This document shows, one piece after another, positions 23,886 through 31,957 of a DNA stretch of 64,000 bases (the first letter of the stretch is position 1; every line of letters begins with the position of its first letter). The stretch covers positions 186,001 to 250,000 of the forward strand of contig NZ_JASCIQ010000001.1 of assembly GCF_029968035.1 (NCBI RefSeq). The letters are read 5' to 3'. The notes below the pieces were generated by a model. That model had not been told where the DNA came from, did no database searches, and saw only the letters and a list, made by a program, of their open reading frames with translations. Source of the DNA: Streptomyces cavernicola (GTDB taxonomy: Bacteria > Actinomycetota > Actinomycetes > Streptomycetales > Streptomycetaceae). The position numbers were made by a program, and so were the translations under genes.

Positions 23886-26234
23886 TCAGACCACCGCGCC
23901 CGAGTTCTTTCTGCGGGCCTCCAGCGGGCCGCCCGCCCGTCGCCGGTCCTTGCCGGGGCGCGCGGGGCGCTTCGGCTCGGCGGGCCACCGCTGTTCCAGG
24001 CTCACCGCGAGCGGCACCGCCGTACCGACCGTCGAGGCCATGCCGACGAGGACGCCCGCGATCAGGGCGACGGAGAAGTCCGCGAGCGAGTCGCCGCCGA
24101 GGACCGCGAGCGCGGCGAGGACGAACAGCGCGCCCATGCCGGTGTTCACGGTGCGCGGCAGAGTCTGCACCACGGCCGTGTTGGCGGTGTCGACCAGGGT
24201 CGTGCGCGGATCTCGGCGGCGCCCCTCGCGCACCCGGTCGAAGACCACCACGGTGTCGTTGACGGAGTAGCCGATCACCGTGAGCAGGGCCGCGAGGAAC
24301 ACGCTGTCCACCGGCTTGCCCAGCCACGCGAACAGGCCCACCACGAGCAGCACGTCGTGCACCATCGCCGCGACCGCGGCCGCCGCGAAGGTCCAGCGGA
24401 ACCGCACGCTGAGGTACAGGAGTTGGGCCGCGACGGCCACGCCGAGCGCGATCAGGGCCTTCTGCCGCAGCTCGTCGCCGAGGCTCGGGCCGATCAACTC
24501 GTCCCGCTCCACGGTCACTTCGCCGCCGGGACGCTCCAGGGCCTCCTTGATGGTGTGCTGCTGGTCGTTGCTGAGGCGTTCCGTGCGCACCGAGATGTCG
24601 CCGTCGCCCGACTCCTGGACGACGGCGCGCGGGAACCCGGCGTCCGCGACGGCCTCACGCGCGGTGTCCACCGGCACGGGCTTGCTGGTGCTGTACTCGA
24701 CGAGGCGGCCCCCGGTGAACTCCACGCCGAAGTCGAGGCCGCGCAGCGCGATGCCCGCGATCGCGACGGTGACGAGCAGGGCACTGGCGCCGAGCCAGCG
24801 CCGCCGGTGGTGCACCAGGCGCGGGTCCCGTTTGGCGAGCCAGGCCCGCACCCGGCCCGTGGACGTGATCCCGGTGAGCGCGGGCCGTTTGCGGACGAAG
24901 CCGCGGGAGACCGCGAAGTCGGCCAGGACGCGCGTGATGACGAGAGCCGAGACCATGGAGGCGAGCACACCGATGGAGAGCGTCACGCCGAAGCCCTTGA
25001 CCGGGCCGACGGCGAAGAAGAACAGCAGCCCCGCGGCGAGCAGCGTCGTCACGTTGGAGTCGACGACCGCGCTCCACGCCTTCGCGAACCCGGTGGTCAG
25101 CGGCTTGTCGAGACGGCCGACGGAACTCTTCGCGCGAGCCCCCAGATACTCCTCGCGGGCCCGCTCGAACACCAGGACGTTGGCGTCCACCGCCATGCCG
25201 ACGGCCAGCACGAACCCGGCGAGTCCGGGCAGCGTCAGCGTCGCGCCGAGGGCGACGAGCGCCGCGTACGAGATGAGTCCGTAGAGGGCGAGGGCGAGGG
25301 TGGCGAGGAAGCCGAGCAGGCGGTAGACCACGACGATGAACAGGCCGGTGAGGGCGAGGCCGATGAGGGCGGCCTGGGCGCTCGCGGCGATGGCGTCGGC
25401 GCCGAGCGTCGGGCCGACGGTGCGCTGCTCGACGACCTCGACGGGAACCGGCAGGGCGCCGCCCTTGACGAGCGCGGCGAGCTCTTCGGCCTCGGCCTGC
25501 TGGAAGCTGCCGGTGATCTGGGTGCTGCCGCCGGTGATGCCGACGCGGCAGGCCACGTCCGGGTTGACGCTGGGCGCCGAGATGACCCGGCCGTCGAGCA
25601 CGATGGCGACGCGGCGCTGCGGATCGCCCTGCGGCGCGCAGGCCGCCTGCCCGGTGACGCGGGCCCAGTCCTCGCCCGCCGCCTTGCGGAACTTGAGGTT
25701 CACCACCCAGCCGGCCATGTTCTGCTGATCGAGGACCGCCTCCGCGTCCCGCACACCGTCACCGGTCAGCGCGGCCTTGCCGAGCTGCAGATACGCGCCC
25801 TTCTGATCGGGGTCGGGAAGGGTGCGGGGCTCGCCCGCGGGCTGCTCCGCGCCGTCCGGCTGCGGCTTCGGCTTCGTGCCGGTGGTTCCGCTCACCGGGT
25901 GCACGGTGAGCTGCGCGGTGCGGCCGATGACCTCGGCGGCCTCGCGCGGGTCCTGGACGCCGGGCAGTTCGACGATGATGCGGTCGTCGCCGGAGCGGGT
26001 CAGGCTCGGCTCGGCCACGCCCAGGGCGTCGACGCGCTGCCGCAGCACTTCGAGGGCGCGCTGCGTCGACTCGGCGTCGGCGCGGGTCGTGGGCGAGTCC
26101 TCGGTCTGGAGGACGATCTGGGTGCCGCCGCGCAGGTCGAGGCCTAGGCGGGCGGACTGGGTGAGGGCGAAGAAGAGCGAGGCGGCGATCACGCAGAGCG
26201 CGACGACCGCCCGCCACAGGGGCGCGCGAGACAT
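23886..26234 (-). CDS. secDF: SecD-SecF fusion protein-export subunit
   Basis: A 782-residue RND-type membrane protein with SecD and SecF joined in one chain; it uses the proton gradient to help SecYEG complete export. SecD half: GLDLRGGTQIVLQTE near residue 30, a periplasmic domain with VIVELPGV, then AVGMAVDANVLVFERAREE. SecF half from about residue 500: GLDFGVEFTGGRLVEYS and LTVIGYSVNDTVVVFDRVRE. About 12 membrane segments. ATG 26234 gives the natural signal-anchor start. It is likely a paralogue, because it is not beside yajC, ruvB or relA where the main Streptomyces secD/secF genes usually sit. Two small secreted-protein genes flank it. Confidence 0.95.
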   Translation of the reverse strand: MSRAPLWRAVVALCVIAASLFFALTQSARLGLDLRGGTQIVLQTEDSPTTRADAESTQRALEVLRQRVDALGVAEPSLTRSGDDRIIVELPGVQDPREAAEVIGRTAQLTVHPVSGTTGTKPKPQPDGAEQPAGEPRTLPDPDQKGAYLQLGKAALTGDGVRDAEAVLDQQNMAGWVVNLKFRKAAGEDWARVTGQAACAPQGDPQRRVAIVLDGRVISAPSVNPDVACRVGITGGSTQITGSFQQAEAEELAALVKGGALPVPVEVVEQRTVGPTLGADAIAASAQAALIGLALTGLFIVVVYRLLGFLATLALALYGLISYAALVALGATLTLPGLAGFVLAVGMAVDANVLVFERAREEYLGARAKSSVGRLDKPLTTGFAKAWSAVVDSNVTTLLAAGLLFFFAVGPVKGFGVTLSIGVLASMVSALVITRVLADFAVSRGFVRKRPALTGITSTGRVRAWLAKRDPRLVHHRRRWLGASALLVTVAIAGIALRGLDFGVEFTGGRLVEYSTSKPVPVDTAREAVADAGFPRAVVQESGDGDISVRTERLSNDQQHTIKEALERPGGEVTVERDELIGPSLGDELRQKALIALGVAVAAQLLYLSVRFRWTFAAAAVAAMVHDVLLVVGLFAWLGKPVDSVFLAALLTVIGYSVNDTVVVFDRVREGRRRDPRTTLVDTANTAVVQTLPRTVNTGMGALFVLAALAVLGGDSLADFSVALIAGVLVGMASTVGTAVPLAVSLEQRWPAEPKRPARPGKDRRRAGGPLEARRKNSGAVV

Positions 26235-26318
26235 GGTTCTCCCGAGGAGGGGTGCTCGATGAGCGGGCACGGACAGCCGGAACCGGCGCCCTGACCCGCA
26301 CCGCCTCGGCGGCAACGG

Positions 26319-26741
26319 TCAGGCGGCGACCGGCAGTTGAGGTCTCTCCCGACCGCTCGGCGGCCCGCGCGGCTGCGGCACGGCGAGGTCCCGGCCGTTC
26401 GGCGGGCCGTCCCCGCCGGTGCGCGCCCGCGGCCCGCCGTGCGCCCTGCGCCCCGCCGCCTCACCGGCGCCTGCCGAGAAGAACGGGGGCGGGGGTGTGG
26501 TCTCCGGGTGCGAGCCGATCTGTCCGTACGACGCGTGCGCGCCGCTCTTGCCGCCGTGGCCGAACTGCACCCCGGCCGAGCCGTGCGTGAACTGGGTCGC
26601 GCCGCCCGCGCGATGCGACTGGACCTCGGCCGCCACGCTGGACGTGGGCAGCAGCAGGAACGCGACGGCCGCGAGGAGGGCGGAGAGGGCGGTGGTGAGG
26701 GGACGGCGCTGCGCCGTCACCCGCACGTACTGGTCACGCAC
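26319..26741 (-). CDS. Small secreted protein of unknown function
   Basis: A 140-residue predicted exported protein. A signal peptide is plain: basic start then TTALSALLAAVAFLLLPTSSVAA. The mature part begins with a His/Gly/Gln-rich segment (GGATQFTHGSAGVQFGHGGKSGAHASYG) and continues Pro/Gly/Arg-rich with no recognisable domain. GTG 26741 is chosen for the GGGAGGG ribosome site ten bases upstream and the complete signal peptide; the frame extends far upstream only as a shadow of the Pnkp gene. It precedes secDF by 84 bases on the same strand. The C-terminal half could be poorly constrained. Confidence 0.55.
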   Translation of the reverse strand: MRDQYVRVTAQRRPLTTALSALLAAVAFLLLPTSSVAAEVQSHRAGGATQFTHGSAGVQFGHGGKSGAHASYGQIGSHPETTPPPPFFSAGAGEAAGRRAHGGPRARTGGDGPPNGRDLAVPQPRGPPSGRERPQLPVAA

Positions 26742-26893
26742 GTCTGCCCTCCCCCTCCCGGGTCCCGTCGATCTCCCCTCACAACGCGGCCGGGCCCGGA
26801 GGCGTTCCCGCCGCCCCCGGACCCACACGAACGAGTGAACGAAGCCCCCGCCACGGCCCCCGCCAGGGCATCCGCCACAGCCTCGGGCACCCG

Positions 26894-29458
26894 CTACAAC
26901 CGCGGGTCCACCGGCTCCGATTCGAGTGCGAGGACCGCGAAGACCGCCTCGTGCACGCGCCACAGCGGCTCGCCGTCCGCGAGCCGGTCCAGGGCCTCCA
27001 GGCCGAGCCCGTACTCGCGGATCGCCAGGGACCGCTTGTGGCCGAGGGAGCGGCTGCGCAGGCGCTCCAGGTTGTCCGGGCGGGTGTACTCGGGGCCGTA
27101 GATGATCCGCAGGTACTCGCGGCCGCGGCACTTGATCCCGGGCTGGACGAGGCGGCCCTTGCCGTCGCGGGCGAGGGCGCGGGCCGGCTTGACGACCATG
27201 CCCTCGCCGCCGCGCCCGGTCATCTCCAGCCACCAGTCGACGCCCGCCTGCACGGACGCCGGGTCGCCGGTGTCCACGTAGAGGCGTCGGGTGGTCTGCA
27301 GCAGGCCGGCGGTGTCGTGCTCCACCATGCGGTCCAGGTAGGCGAGTTGCTCGTCGTGGCCGAGGCCCGCCAGGCTGCGGCCCTGCACGGCGAGGATCTG
27401 GAACGGGGCGAGCCGCACGCCGTCCAGGCCCTCGGTGCTCCAGCAGTAGCGGCGGTAGGCCTGCGTGAACGCCTCCGCGTCGGCGGCCCGCTCGCGCTGC
27501 CGTTCCAGCAGGTCGCCGGTGTCGACGCCGCGCGCCGAGGCCGCTTCGAGCGCGGCGAGCGCGCCCGGGAACACCGCCCCGGCGGCCGCGCCCACCGCCG
27601 CGTACTGGCTGCGCAGCAGGCCGCCGGCCTTGAGCGACCAGGGCAGCAGCTCGGCGTCCAACAGGAGCCAGTTGGTGTCGAGTTCGGCCCAGAGGCCCGC
27701 CTCCGACACGGCCGCGCGGACCCGGCGCAGGACCTCCTCGGTGACCGCGTGGTCGTCGAAGAACGGCCGGCCGGTGCGGGTGCAGAGGGAGCCGGTGACG
27801 CCCTCGACGCCGAAGCGCTCCCGCGCGGCCTCCTCGTCCCGGCACACCAGGGCGACGGCCCGCGAGCCCATGTGCTTCTCCTCGCACACGACCCGCTCCA
27901 CGCCGTCCGCCGCGTACTGCGCGAACGCCTCCGCCGGGTGCTCCAGGTAGCCGTCCACCCGCGAGGTGGCCGTCGGCGCCATGGTCGGCGGCAGGTACGG
28001 AAGCAGCCGCGGGTCGACCGCGAAGCGGCTCATGACCTCCAGGGCCGCGGCCGCGTTCTCCTCGCGCACCGTGACCCGGCCGACCGTCCTGGTCTCCACG
28101 CTGCGGCGGCCGTACACATCGGCCAGGTCGAGGGGGCGCCCCTCGTGCCCGCCGGGCGCTTCCGTCGCGAGCGGCTTGGCCGGTTCGTACCAGACCTGCT
28201 CGGCCGGTACGTCGACGAGTTCGCGCTCCGGCCAGCGCAGCGCGGTCATCTTGCCGCCGAACACCACACCGGTGTCGAGGCAGATGGTGTTGTTCAGCCA
28301 GGTGGCGTTGGGCACCGGGGTGTGGCCGTACACCACAGCCGCGCGGCCCCGGTACTCCTCGGCCCACGGGTAGCGCACGGGCAGGCCGAACTCGTCGGTC
28401 TCGCCGGTGGTGTCGCCGTACAGGGCGTGCGAGCGGACGCGGCCCGAAGTGCGGCCGTGGTACTTCTCGGGCAGGCCGGCGTGGCAGACGACGAGCTTGC
28501 CCTCGTCGAGGACGTAGTGGCTGACCAGGCCGTCGATGAACTCCCGCACCTCCGCGCGGAATTCCTCGCTCTCGGCGTCCATCTGCGCGATCGTCTCGGC
28601 GAGGCCGTGGGTGTGCTGGACGTTGCGGCCCTTCAGATGGCGGCCGAACTTGTTCTCGTGGTTGCCGGGCACGCACAGCGCGTTGCCGGACTTCACCATC
28701 GACATGACGCGGCGCAGGACGCCCGGACTGTCCGGCCCGCGGTCCACGAGGTCGCCGACGAACACGGCCGTACGGCCCTCGGGGTGCGCGCCGTCCACAT
28801 AGCCGAGCTTGCCGAGCAGGGTGTCGAGCTCGGAGCGGCAGCCGTGGATGTCGCCGATGATGTCGAAGGGGCCGGTGAGGTGGCTGAGGTCGTTGTACCG
28901 CTTTTCCAGGCGGATCACGGCGTTCTCGACCTCGTCGACACCGCGCAGCACGTGCACCTTGCGGAAGCCCTCGCGCTCCAAGTGCTTGAGCGAGCGCCGG
29001 AGTTCACGGGTGTGGCGCTGCACCACGCGGCGCGGCATGTCGGCCCGGTCGGCGCGCGCGGCGTTGCGCTGCGCGCAGACCTCCTCGGGCACGTCGAGGA
29101 CGATCGCGATGGGCAGGACGTCGTGCTGCCGAGCCAGCTGGACGAGCTGCTTACGGCTCTCCTGCTGCACGTTGGTGGCGTCCACGACGGTGAGCCGGCC
29201 GGCGGCGAGCCGCTTGCCCGCGATGTAGTGCAGGACGTCGAAGGCGTCCCGGCTGGCGCCCTGGTCGTTCTCGTCGTCGGAGACGAGGCCGCGGCAGAAG
29301 TCGCTGGAGATGACCTCGGTGGGCTTGAAGTGCCGGCGCGCGAAGGAGGACTTGCCGGAGCCGGACGCGCCCACGAGGACGACCAGGGACAGGTCGGTGA
29401 CGGCCAGTTCACGGGACGCGGCGGCGGCCGCGGCGGCGGAGTCGGACACAGTGCTCAT
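26894..29458 (-). CDS. pnkp: Bacterial Pnkp: RNA 5'-kinase / 2',3'-phosphatase / ligase
   Basis: An 854-residue trifunctional end-healing and sealing enzyme. In order: P-loop kinase (VGASGSGKSS, about 29-38), a calcineurin-type phosphatase (GDIHGCRSELD, GDLVDRGPDS, GNHENK, later GHTPVPNATW), and a C-terminal nucleotidyltransferase with motif I EEKHMGS, whose Lys takes AMP. Bacterial Pnkp works with Hen1, which activates sealing and methylates the repaired junction, for example on tRNA cut by ribotoxins. ATG 29458 overlaps the hen1 stop by four bases. Length and domain order match the family, so the cassette looks intact. Confidence 0.95.
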   Translation of the reverse strand: MSTVSDSAAAAAAASRELAVTDLSLVVLVGASGSGKSSFARRHFKPTEVISSDFCRGLVSDDENDQGASRDAFDVLHYIAGKRLAAGRLTVVDATNVQQESRKQLVQLARQHDVLPIAIVLDVPEEVCAQRNAARADRADMPRRVVQRHTRELRRSLKHLEREGFRKVHVLRGVDEVENAVIRLEKRYNDLSHLTGPFDIIGDIHGCRSELDTLLGKLGYVDGAHPEGRTAVFVGDLVDRGPDSPGVLRRVMSMVKSGNALCVPGNHENKFGRHLKGRNVQHTHGLAETIAQMDAESEEFRAEVREFIDGLVSHYVLDEGKLVVCHAGLPEKYHGRTSGRVRSHALYGDTTGETDEFGLPVRYPWAEEYRGRAAVVYGHTPVPNATWLNNTICLDTGVVFGGKMTALRWPERELVDVPAEQVWYEPAKPLATEAPGGHEGRPLDLADVYGRRSVETRTVGRVTVREENAAAALEVMSRFAVDPRLLPYLPPTMAPTATSRVDGYLEHPAEAFAQYAADGVERVVCEEKHMGSRAVALVCRDEEAARERFGVEGVTGSLCTRTGRPFFDDHAVTEEVLRRVRAAVSEAGLWAELDTNWLLLDAELLPWSLKAGGLLRSQYAAVGAAAGAVFPGALAALEAASARGVDTGDLLERQRERAADAEAFTQAYRRYCWSTEGLDGVRLAPFQILAVQGRSLAGLGHDEQLAYLDRMVEHDTAGLLQTTRRLYVDTGDPASVQAGVDWWLEMTGRGGEGMVVKPARALARDGKGRLVQPGIKCRGREYLRIIYGPEYTRPDNLERLRSRSLGHKRSLAIREYGLGLEALDRLADGEPLWRVHEAVFAVLALESEPVDPRL

Positions 29459-30975
29459 GCGGCCTTCGCTCCCTTCGGGTTCGCGGTGCTGTTGGCGGTG
29501 CTGTTCTCGTTGCCGCTCTCGTTGCTGTTCTCGTTGCTCGTACGGAGGGTGAAGACGGCCATCTGCGTGGGCGGCCCGACCTCCGGGTCGTCGGGGCCGA
29601 CGGGCGTGAACTCCACGTCGTAGCCGTGCCGTTCGGCGACGGCGTGCGCCCAGGCGCGGAACTCCTCGCGGTTCCACTCGAAGCGGTGGTCGCCGTGCCG
29701 GGTGTGCCCGGCAGGCAGGGTCTCCCAGCGGACGTTGTACTCGACGTTCGGCGTGGTCACGAGGACGGCGCCGGGCCGCGCCGAGCCGAACACGGCGTAC
29801 TCGACCGCGGGCAGCCGCTCCAGGTCGACGTGCTCGATGACCTCGCTGAGCACGGCCGCGTCGTACCCCTTGAGCCGCTTGTCGGTGTACGCGAGCGAGC
29901 CCTGCAGGAGCGTGACGCGCGCGGCCTGCCGCTCGCCCATGCGCTCCAGGCCGAGCCGACGGGAGGCGACGGTCAGGGCCCGCATCGACACGTCGACGCC
30001 GACGACCTCGGTGAACGTCACGTCCTTGAGGAGCGCCTGCACCAACTGGCCCTGGCCGCAGCCGAGGTCGAGCACGCGGTGCGCCCCGGAGGCGTGCAGC
30101 GCGGCGAGGATCGCGTCGCGCCGCTGCACGGCGAGCGGCACGGGCTTCTCCTCGGTGTCGGCGTCCTCGTCGACGGCGTTGTCGAGCTCCTCGACGGCCA
30201 CGTCGTCGGCGTCGGCGAGCCGGGCCAGTTCGAGCCGCTCGTTCGCCTCCCGGGCCAGGGAGCGGCGGCCCGCGAGGTAGCGGTCGACGATGAGCCGCTG
30301 CTCGGGGTGGTCGGCGAGCCAGCCCTCGCCGACGCGAAGGAGCTTGTCGACCTCGTCGGGCGCGACCCAGTAGTGCTTGGTGTCGTCGAGCACGGGCAGC
30401 AGCACGTACAACTGCCGCAGCGCCTCGGCGAGTTGGGCCTCCCCTTCGAGTACGAGCCGTACGTACCGCGAGTCGCCCCACTCCGGGAACTGCTCGTCGA
30501 GGGCGACCGGTTCGGCGGTGACCGTCCAGCCGAGCGGGCCGAACAGCTTCTGCACGAGTGCGGCGCCGCCGCGCGCGGGCAGCACCGGCACCTCGACGCG
30601 CAGCGGCAGCGACCGGTCGACGAGCTCGGGCCGGGCCGCGCAGGACCGGTTGAGGGCGCTCTTGAACACGGCGCTCAGGGCGACGGCGAGCAGCGAGGAG
30701 GCGGCGTACGGCCGGTCGTTGACGTACTGCGCGAGTGCCGCGTCCGGCGCGCCGCCGCGCCCCTTGCCCTTGCCGCGCCGCACCAGCGCCACGGGGTCCA
30801 CCTCCAGGAGCAGCGCCGCCGTGCAGCGCTCCGCGCTCGCCTCCGGGTAGAAGACGTGCGCCCGCCCGTGCGAGGTGGAGAACGCCTGCGCCTTCTCCGG
30901 ATGCTTGTGGAGCAGGAACCCGAGGTCGGTGGCGGGGCGGTCGGGGGTGCCGGTGGTGGTGATCGTCAGGAACAC
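29455..30975 (-). CDS. hen1: Hen1: 3'-terminal RNA ribose 2'-O-methyltransferase
   Basis: A 506-residue partner of Pnkp. The N-terminal half (about 1-250; KHPEKAQAFSTSHGRAHVFYPEA) is the ligase-activating domain. Residues about 285-475 form the methyltransferase: VLDLGCGQGQL binds SAM, and LSEVIEHVD plus HTRHGDHRFEW supply the Glu and His metal ligands typical of Hen1. It methylates the 2'-OH at the break so the repaired site resists recutting. GTG 30975 gives the conserved FLTITTTG start. The last 25 residues are an Asn/Ser/Thr/Glu tail (SNENSNESGNENSTANS) from short DNA repeats near 29476-29536, not part of the fold. Coupled to pnkp by ATGA. Confidence 0.95.
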   Translation of the reverse strand: MFLTITTTGTPDRPATDLGFLLHKHPEKAQAFSTSHGRAHVFYPEASAERCTAALLLEVDPVALVRRGKGKGRGGAPDAALAQYVNDRPYAASSLLAVALSAVFKSALNRSCAARPELVDRSLPLRVEVPVLPARGGAALVQKLFGPLGWTVTAEPVALDEQFPEWGDSRYVRLVLEGEAQLAEALRQLYVLLPVLDDTKHYWVAPDEVDKLLRVGEGWLADHPEQRLIVDRYLAGRRSLAREANERLELARLADADDVAVEELDNAVDEDADTEEKPVPLAVQRRDAILAALHASGAHRVLDLGCGQGQLVQALLKDVTFTEVVGVDVSMRALTVASRRLGLERMGERQAARVTLLQGSLAYTDKRLKGYDAAVLSEVIEHVDLERLPAVEYAVFGSARPGAVLVTTPNVEYNVRWETLPAGHTRHGDHRFEWNREEFRAWAHAVAERHGYDVEFTPVGPDDPEVGPPTQMAVFTLRTSNENSNESGNENSTANSTANPKGAKAA

Positions 30976-31120
30976 GGTGGGCCTCGAAACACGGTCTGAG
31001 CTGCGCACGCGGGTGCGAACACAGCTGCGAACGCCCTCAAGGTACCCGGAAGATCAACCGAGGAGGCAGGGGTTTTCGGGCCCCTCCGCCTCCCCCTCGA
31101 ACCCTGAGGCATGCCCCCCC

Positions 31121-31162
31121 CTGAGACATGACCGCTGAGACATGACCGCTGAGACATGACCG
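31121..31162. repeat. Three exact 14-bp tandem repeats
   Basis: CTGAGACATGACCG is repeated three times without a break, ending exactly at the stop codon of the TetR gene. It lies in the 187-base gap between the TetR gene and hen1, where the hen1-pnkp promoter should be; a distinct hairpin is not evident. Confidence 0.85.
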
Positions 31163-31765
31163 CTAAGGCGCGAGCCCCCGGCAGTGCGCGAGGAACCCCG
31201 CGAGCGTCAGGTCGAAGGCGCGGTCGGCGCGGGCCGGGCCCGTGGCCTTCTGGGCGGAGGCCAGGCGCGGGGCGGCCGACTCGTCCTCGACGACCCACAT
31301 CACCTCGGGCGCCGACATGTCCAGGGCCGAGCCGAGGACGAGGTTGTCGAGCCCGGTGATGATCGGCATGACGTCGTCCTCGGCGAAGCCCGCGTCCACG
31401 AGGAGCCCGGCGACCTGCTCGTACTGCCCGATCACGCGCGGCGCGCGCACCGGCGACGTCATCAGGATGGAGATGGCCCGCGGGTGGGCGGCGAAGGCCG
31501 CCCGGTATGCGCGAGCCCAGGCCTCCAGGGCGGTGTCCCAGGGGCGCAGGTCGAGGGTGGCGGGGTCGAGCTTGTCGACCACCCGCTCGCGGACCAGCTC
31601 GACGACCCCGGCCCGGCCGTCCACGTGGTGATACACCGACGCCGTCTGCACACCGAGCCTGCGGGCCACCTCCGGGACGGTGAAGTCGCCCTTCTCGTCG
31701 ATGAGTTGGAGGGCCGTCGCACCGATGCGCGCCCGGTCGAGCAGGGCCTTCCGCGGCCGCCCCAT
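31163..31765 (-). CDS. TetR-family repressor
   Basis: A 200-residue one-component regulator. The N-terminal helix-turn-helix is FTVPEVARRLGVQTASVYHHV (about 28-48); the remainder is a helical ligand domain of the TetR_C (tetracyclin repressor-like) kind. ATG 31765 gives the usual MGRPRKALLDRARI start and is preceded by GGGAG. It is divergent from an APC transporter, and the 192-base gap holds a perfect palindrome that is almost certainly its operator. Expected to repress the transporter/amidohydrolase genes and itself until the transported compound or a product binds. Confidence 0.92.
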   Translation of the reverse strand: MGRPRKALLDRARIGATALQLIDEKGDFTVPEVARRLGVQTASVYHHVDGRAGVVELVRERVVDKLDPATLDLRPWDTALEAWARAYRAAFAAHPRAISILMTSPVRAPRVIGQYEQVAGLLVDAGFAEDDVMPIITGLDNLVLGSALDMSAPEVMWVVEDESAAPRLASAQKATGPARADRAFDLTLAGFLAHCRGLAP

Positions 31766-31819
31766 GTGTTTTCTCCCGTCGCGAGGTCTTCCCGAATCGT
31801 ACGGCCGCCCTCTACATTG

Positions 31820-31840
31820 CCTAAACCGAAACGGTTTAGG
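31820..31840. promoter_or_regulatory. TetR operator: perfect 9-bp inverted repeat
   Basis: CCTAAACCG-AAA-CGGTTTAGG, perfect arms with a three-base spacer, in the region between the divergent TetR gene (starts 31765) and the transporter gene (starts 31958). Size and position are those of a classic autoregulatory TetR operator. Confidence 0.85.
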
Positions 31841-31957
31841 TTTCGGCGGTTCCGCCCGGCGTCCCACCCCTGCACACGCTCACGGCCCGCCGCCCGCTCC
31901 CCGCATCCCGCTCTCCCGAACCTGAGCTCCCGCTCTCCCGACGAAGGGCCGCGCGTC

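Noticed and set aside
23868..26147. Open + strand frame of 759 codons over secDF
   Set aside because: Full antisense of the SecDF motifs; amino-acid composition (His/Asp/Glu/Arg repeats) is a shadow pattern.
31121..31162. CRISPR-like array
   Set aside because: Only three contiguous 14-base copies with no spacers; a plain tandem repeat.
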